DNA of 6,824 nucleotides from Methanolobus sp. UBA32 (lineage in GTDB: Archaea > Halobacteriota > Methanosarcinia > Methanosarcinales > Methanosarcinaceae). The notes beneath the pieces are model-generated. The model saw only the letters and a program-made list of their open reading frames with translations. It did not search any database and was not told the DNA's origin. Each line of letters opens with the position of its first letter. The first letter of the stretch is position 1. Shown piece after piece: positions 4,652-6,824 of the stretch. Both the position numbers and the translations under genes were made by a program. The DNA lies in contig DAZF01000069.1 in assembly GCA_002507205.1 (NCBI GenBank), forward strand, positions 18,134-24,957. The letters run 5' to 3'.

Positions 4652-5950
4652 TTATTTCTCATCCTTAAGTAACATTTTTGCAAGGGCAGCTGCAATTTGC
4701 CTGTAGTTCATATCATCGCCAGCGATACTTGAGACAAAGTCATCGTATTTGTCCAGGTGTCCTCGCCGGATCTGCATCCTGATGTCATCGGCAATGCGAT
4801 TCTCTTTAATTCTCTCTATGTCTCTGTGGGTGGGCAGTTCTCTTTGAATGATCTCCGTATTGGTGATATTCATTATGTCTTTCAGCTTCCCAAATTCCTT
4901 GCCTGACACAAAAGAATAGGCAAGTCCCGGTCTGCCTGCTCTTGCAGTCCTTCCTATCCTGTGGACGTAGGTTTCAAGCCCCTGGGGCAGGTCGTAATTA
5001 AAAACAACTTCTATATTATCAACATCTATTCCCCTGGCAGCTACGTCAGTTGCTATCAGGATCCCGATATCCTCGCTCTTGAACCTGTCCATCCGCTGTT
5101 CTCTTTTCTTTTGCTTGATATCGCCGTGAAGTGCCTCAGCAGGATATCCTCTGGAACGAAGTTTTATAACTAATTTGTCAACTTCTTTTTTTGAATTACA
5201 AAAGACAAGTGCAGATTTGATATTCTCGGCTTCTATAAGTCTTTTCAAAGCCTCTGGTTTAGCATTATCCTTTATTTCAAAGTAATATTGCTTTACCTGC
5301 GGAACAGTAAGTTCTTCTTTAACCACTTTTATATGGACTGGATCTTTCTGGTATTGTTCTGTCAGCCTCAATATGGGTCCTGGCATTGTTGCTGAAAAGA
5401 GCAATGTCTGCCTGCTGCTGACCGGAGTGCGATTAAGTATTTTTTCGATGTCTTCCCTGAATCCCATATTTAGCATTTCATCAGCTTCGTCAAGTATGAC
5501 GATACCAATGTCATCAGTATGCATCGTTTGCCTATCGAGGTGGTCTATTAATCTTCCCGGTGTCCCTACTATGATCTGTGCTCCTGTTTTGAGCGCACTG
5601 ATCTGGGAATCGACTGACAGCCCTCCGTATATGGATATTACTTTGAGTTGCGGGATGTATTTTGCAAGTCTTCCGAGTTCTTCAGACACCTGGTTTGCCA
5701 GTTCCCTGGTAGGGCATACTATTAATGCCTGGGTGTTTTTGTTATTCGGGTCCAGGAGTTCTATCAAAGGTATTCCGAATGCTGCTGTTTTCCCTGTGCC
5801 GGTCTGTGCCTGCCCGATAATATCTTTTCCTTCCTGGATTAGGGGAATGCATTTCTCCTGGATTTCCGTGAGCTCCCTGAATCCCATTTCTTTGATACTT
5901 TTCCTTATCTCCTTTGAAAGATAAAGTCCACTGAATGTTTCTGATTCCAT
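4652..5950 (-). CDS. DEAD-box ATP-dependent RNA helicase (DeaD/CshA-like)
   Basis: This ATP-dependent RNA helicase has two RecA-like domains. All core motifs are visible: Q motif (GFRELTEIQ, 23-31), motif I AQTGTGKT (48-55), Ia PTRELA (80-85), GG (109-110), Ib TPGR (130-133), II DEAD (154-157), III SAT (186-188), IV LVFCNSK (248-254), V ATDVAARGID (300-309) and VI HRIGRTARAG (330-339). The tail (about 350-432) is helical and charged, with ELPTHRDIERIKENR and a YRQIAAALAKMLLKDEK end. It resembles the dimerisation-type extension of DeaD/CshA helicases. No RNA-recognition (DbpA) domain or RGG-rich tail is present. AGGAG at 5961-5965 lies 10 nt before the ATG. It lies 16 nt ahead of trmY, suggesting a job in rRNA or tRNA structure or cold adaptation, which is inference. 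Confidence 0.95.
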   Translation of the reverse strand: MESETFSGLYLSKEIRKSIKEMGFRELTEIQEKCIPLIQEGKDIIGQAQTGTGKTAAFGIPLIELLDPNNKNTQALIVCPTRELANQVSEELGRLAKYIPQLKVISIYGGLSVDSQISALKTGAQIIVGTPGRLIDHLDRQTMHTDDIGIVILDEADEMLNMGFREDIEKILNRTPVSSRQTLLFSATMPGPILRLTEQYQKDPVHIKVVKEELTVPQVKQYYFEIKDNAKPEALKRLIEAENIKSALVFCNSKKEVDKLVIKLRSRGYPAEALHGDIKQKKREQRMDRFKSEDIGILIATDVAARGIDVDNIEVVFNYDLPQGLETYVHRIGRTARAGRPGLAYSFVSGKEFGKLKDIMNITNTEIIQRELPTHRDIERIKENRIADDIRMQIRRGHLDKYDDFVSSIAGDDMNYRQIAAALAKMLLKDEK

Positions 5951-6006
5951 TTTATTTCCACTCCTGAGAAAACCCGATATTAATGATTACTATAGAAGGC
6001 AAAGGT

Positions 6007-6025
6007 GTAATGTGTTAGGCATTAC
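6007..6025 (-). terminator. Hairpin between thiDN and the helicase gene, possible weak terminator
   Basis: Just after the thiDN stop codon, GTAATG and CATTAC form a perfect 6-bp stem around a 7-nt loop. On the minus strand it is followed by the pyrimidine-rich ACCTTTGCCTTCT rather than a run of T's. It may slow or end the thiamine transcript before the helicase gene, but the lack of an oligo-T makes this uncertain. Confidence 0.35.
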
Positions 6026-6029
6026 TTTT

Positions 6030-6824
6030 TTAGTTCAATTCTTTACAAGCCACGTATCTTTCAGCTATTTTTGCAGCCTTATGTGCGACTTCTGTGGCGC
6101 TGTGGCCTATTATCCTGATCATGGCTTCCTTTCCGATGCCGCCTTTGTCAGAGATTATGTCTGGTATGCCTCCATGCGTTTCAATCGCATTTGCTGTACC
6201 CCAATCCATTGTGTGTGCATCTTCAGGTTCTTCTTCCCTGGAAAATGAGGATATACTAAAGTCCAGTTCCTTACATATATCTATGAGCTGTTCAGAATAT
6301 CTTATATTCACAGCAGCTCTGAATATTGGGTCATATTTCATTGAAGCCAGTATTATGCGGGCAACATGGCTGCTCGCACCAAAATCAATGTCGCCAACAA
6401 CCTGTGCAGTTCCTTTGACTTTCACGATCCTGCCTGTAACTGCGGCTATGTCAGCTGTTGACCCTGCAGCTGGTAATGCCATTGCTATGTTACATCCGAC
6501 TTCGGGGATAAGTCCTGCAAAGTCCCTGCATTCTGTGAGTATCCTCACTCCTTCTTTCATGTCCTGCAAAACTGTGTATCTTTCAGAATTGTGCAGAAGG
6601 CCGGCTAACTGGTTAACAGGTCCTACTCCTTTTCCAACCGGCACGCTTCCTTTGATGGCTTCTACAACGAAGTCTTTTGCGATCTTTGCAGCTTCATCGA
6701 TTTTATATCCTTTTGCAAGGGATGATACCAGTGCGGCAGAATAAGTGCATCCTGAGCCGTGTGTTCCTCCCTTCACAAAAGTCCCGGGTATGACTGTGTA
6801 ATTGTCATTTTCGGAATCGTATAT
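6030..6824 (-). CDS. thiDN: Bifunctional ThiD-ThiN: HMP(-P) kinase / thiamine-phosphate synthase, C-terminal 264 residues (5' end outside window)
   Basis: The frame is open to the window edge, so the N-terminus is missing; the GTG at 6776 is an internal valine codon, not the start. The visible part begins with the end of a ThiD kinase domain. It contains VKGGTHGSGCTYSAAL (partial residues 17-32), where the GSGC loop is the ThiD anion-hole motif, and ends with VPVGKGVGPVN (61-71). A ThiN domain follows (about 86-252), with LIPEVGCNIAMALPAA (105-120), GRIVKV (131-136), DFGASSHVARIIL (147-159), NIRYSE (173-178), SFSREEEP (193-200), WG (208-209) and GGIGKEAMIRIIG (228-240). ThiD phosphorylates hydroxymethylpyrimidine phosphate; ThiN joins HMP-PP and thiazole phosphate into thiamine phosphate, replacing bacterial ThiE. 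This fusion is common in Euryarchaeota. It sits 79 nt upstream of the helicase and appears functionally unrelated to it. Confidence 0.93.
   Translation of the reverse strand: MYDSENDNYTVIPGTFVKGGTHGSGCTYSAALVSSLAKGYKIDEAAKIAKDFVVEAIKGSVPVGKGVGPVNQLAGLLHNSERYTVLQDMKEGVRILTECRDFAGLIPEVGCNIAMALPAAGSTADIAAVTGRIVKVKGTAQVVGDIDFGASSHVARIILASMKYDPIFRAAVNIRYSEQLIDICKELDFSISSFSREEEPEDAHTMDWGTANAIETHGGIPDIISDKGGIGKEAMIRIIGHSATEVAHKAAKIAERYVACKELN

Noticed and set aside
5373..5924. 183-codon open frame on the plus strand
   Set aside because: It lies entirely antisense to the helicase RecA domain 1 and its product resembles no protein I know; the minus-strand frame carries all helicase motifs.
6094..6744. 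216-codon open frame on the plus strand
   Set aside because: It is the shadow of the ThiD-ThiN coding strand, with a Ser/Pro-rich translation typical of antisense frames and no upstream ribosome binding site judged convincing.
6030..6776. A complete stand-alone ThiN-like gene starting at GTG 6776
   Set aside because: The frame continues without a stop to the window edge, and the GTG falls inside the conserved ThiD VKGGTHGSGC motif, so it is an internal codon of a longer fusion.
1..6824. A hidden defence, phage, CRISPR or mobile system
   Set aside because: All nine frames are recognisable housekeeping families, spacing is compact, and no transposase, integrase, long terminal repeats or spacer arrays are visible.

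Overview
The window looks like a piece of a euryarchaeal chromosome, most likely from a methylotrophic methanogen of the Methanosarcinales. Every recognisable gene has an archaeal signature: ribosomal protein L21e, RNA polymerase subunit F (Rpb4), Pus10, TrmY, archaeal KsgA, DUF655, HemK2-type methyltransferase and a ThiD-ThiN fusion. Intergenic regions carry AT-rich TATA-like elements, and several genes have GGAGG-type ribosome binding sites. The KsgA and TrmY proteins resemble Methanosarcinaceae versions as remembered; no search was run, so genus is left open.

All nine genes lie on the minus strand, so transcription runs from high to low coordinates. In that order: the C-terminal part of a ThiD-ThiN thiamine protein (cut by the window edge at 6824); a DEAD-box RNA helicase followed after 16 nt by trmY; pus10; rpl21e, ending in a hairpin plus T-tract terminator; rpoF (rpb4); and a tight group of DUF655, ksgA (TTG start) and hemK2 (cut by the edge at 1). 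There are no tRNA or rRNA genes, mobile elements or CRISPR arrays, and no gene-free stretch exceeds 146 bases.

Functionally this is an information-processing neighbourhood. Pus10 makes pseudouridine at tRNA positions 54 and 55, and TrmY then N1-methylates pseudouridine 54, so two consecutive steps sit side by side, with an RNA helicase in front. L21e is a 50S protein, KsgA dimethylates two adenines near the 3' end of 16S rRNA, HemK2 is expected to methylate release factor aRF1, and RpoF is half of the RNA polymerase stalk. DUF655 is a helix-hairpin-helix protein of unknown function in the same run. The thiamine gene is the only metabolic one.

I see no sign of a defence system, phage or other accessory module. 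The most interesting parts are the repeat-rich rpl21e-rpoF intergenic region, the uncharacterised DUF655 protein, the adjacent trmY-pus10-helicase genes, and the non-standard starts of ksgA and pus10.
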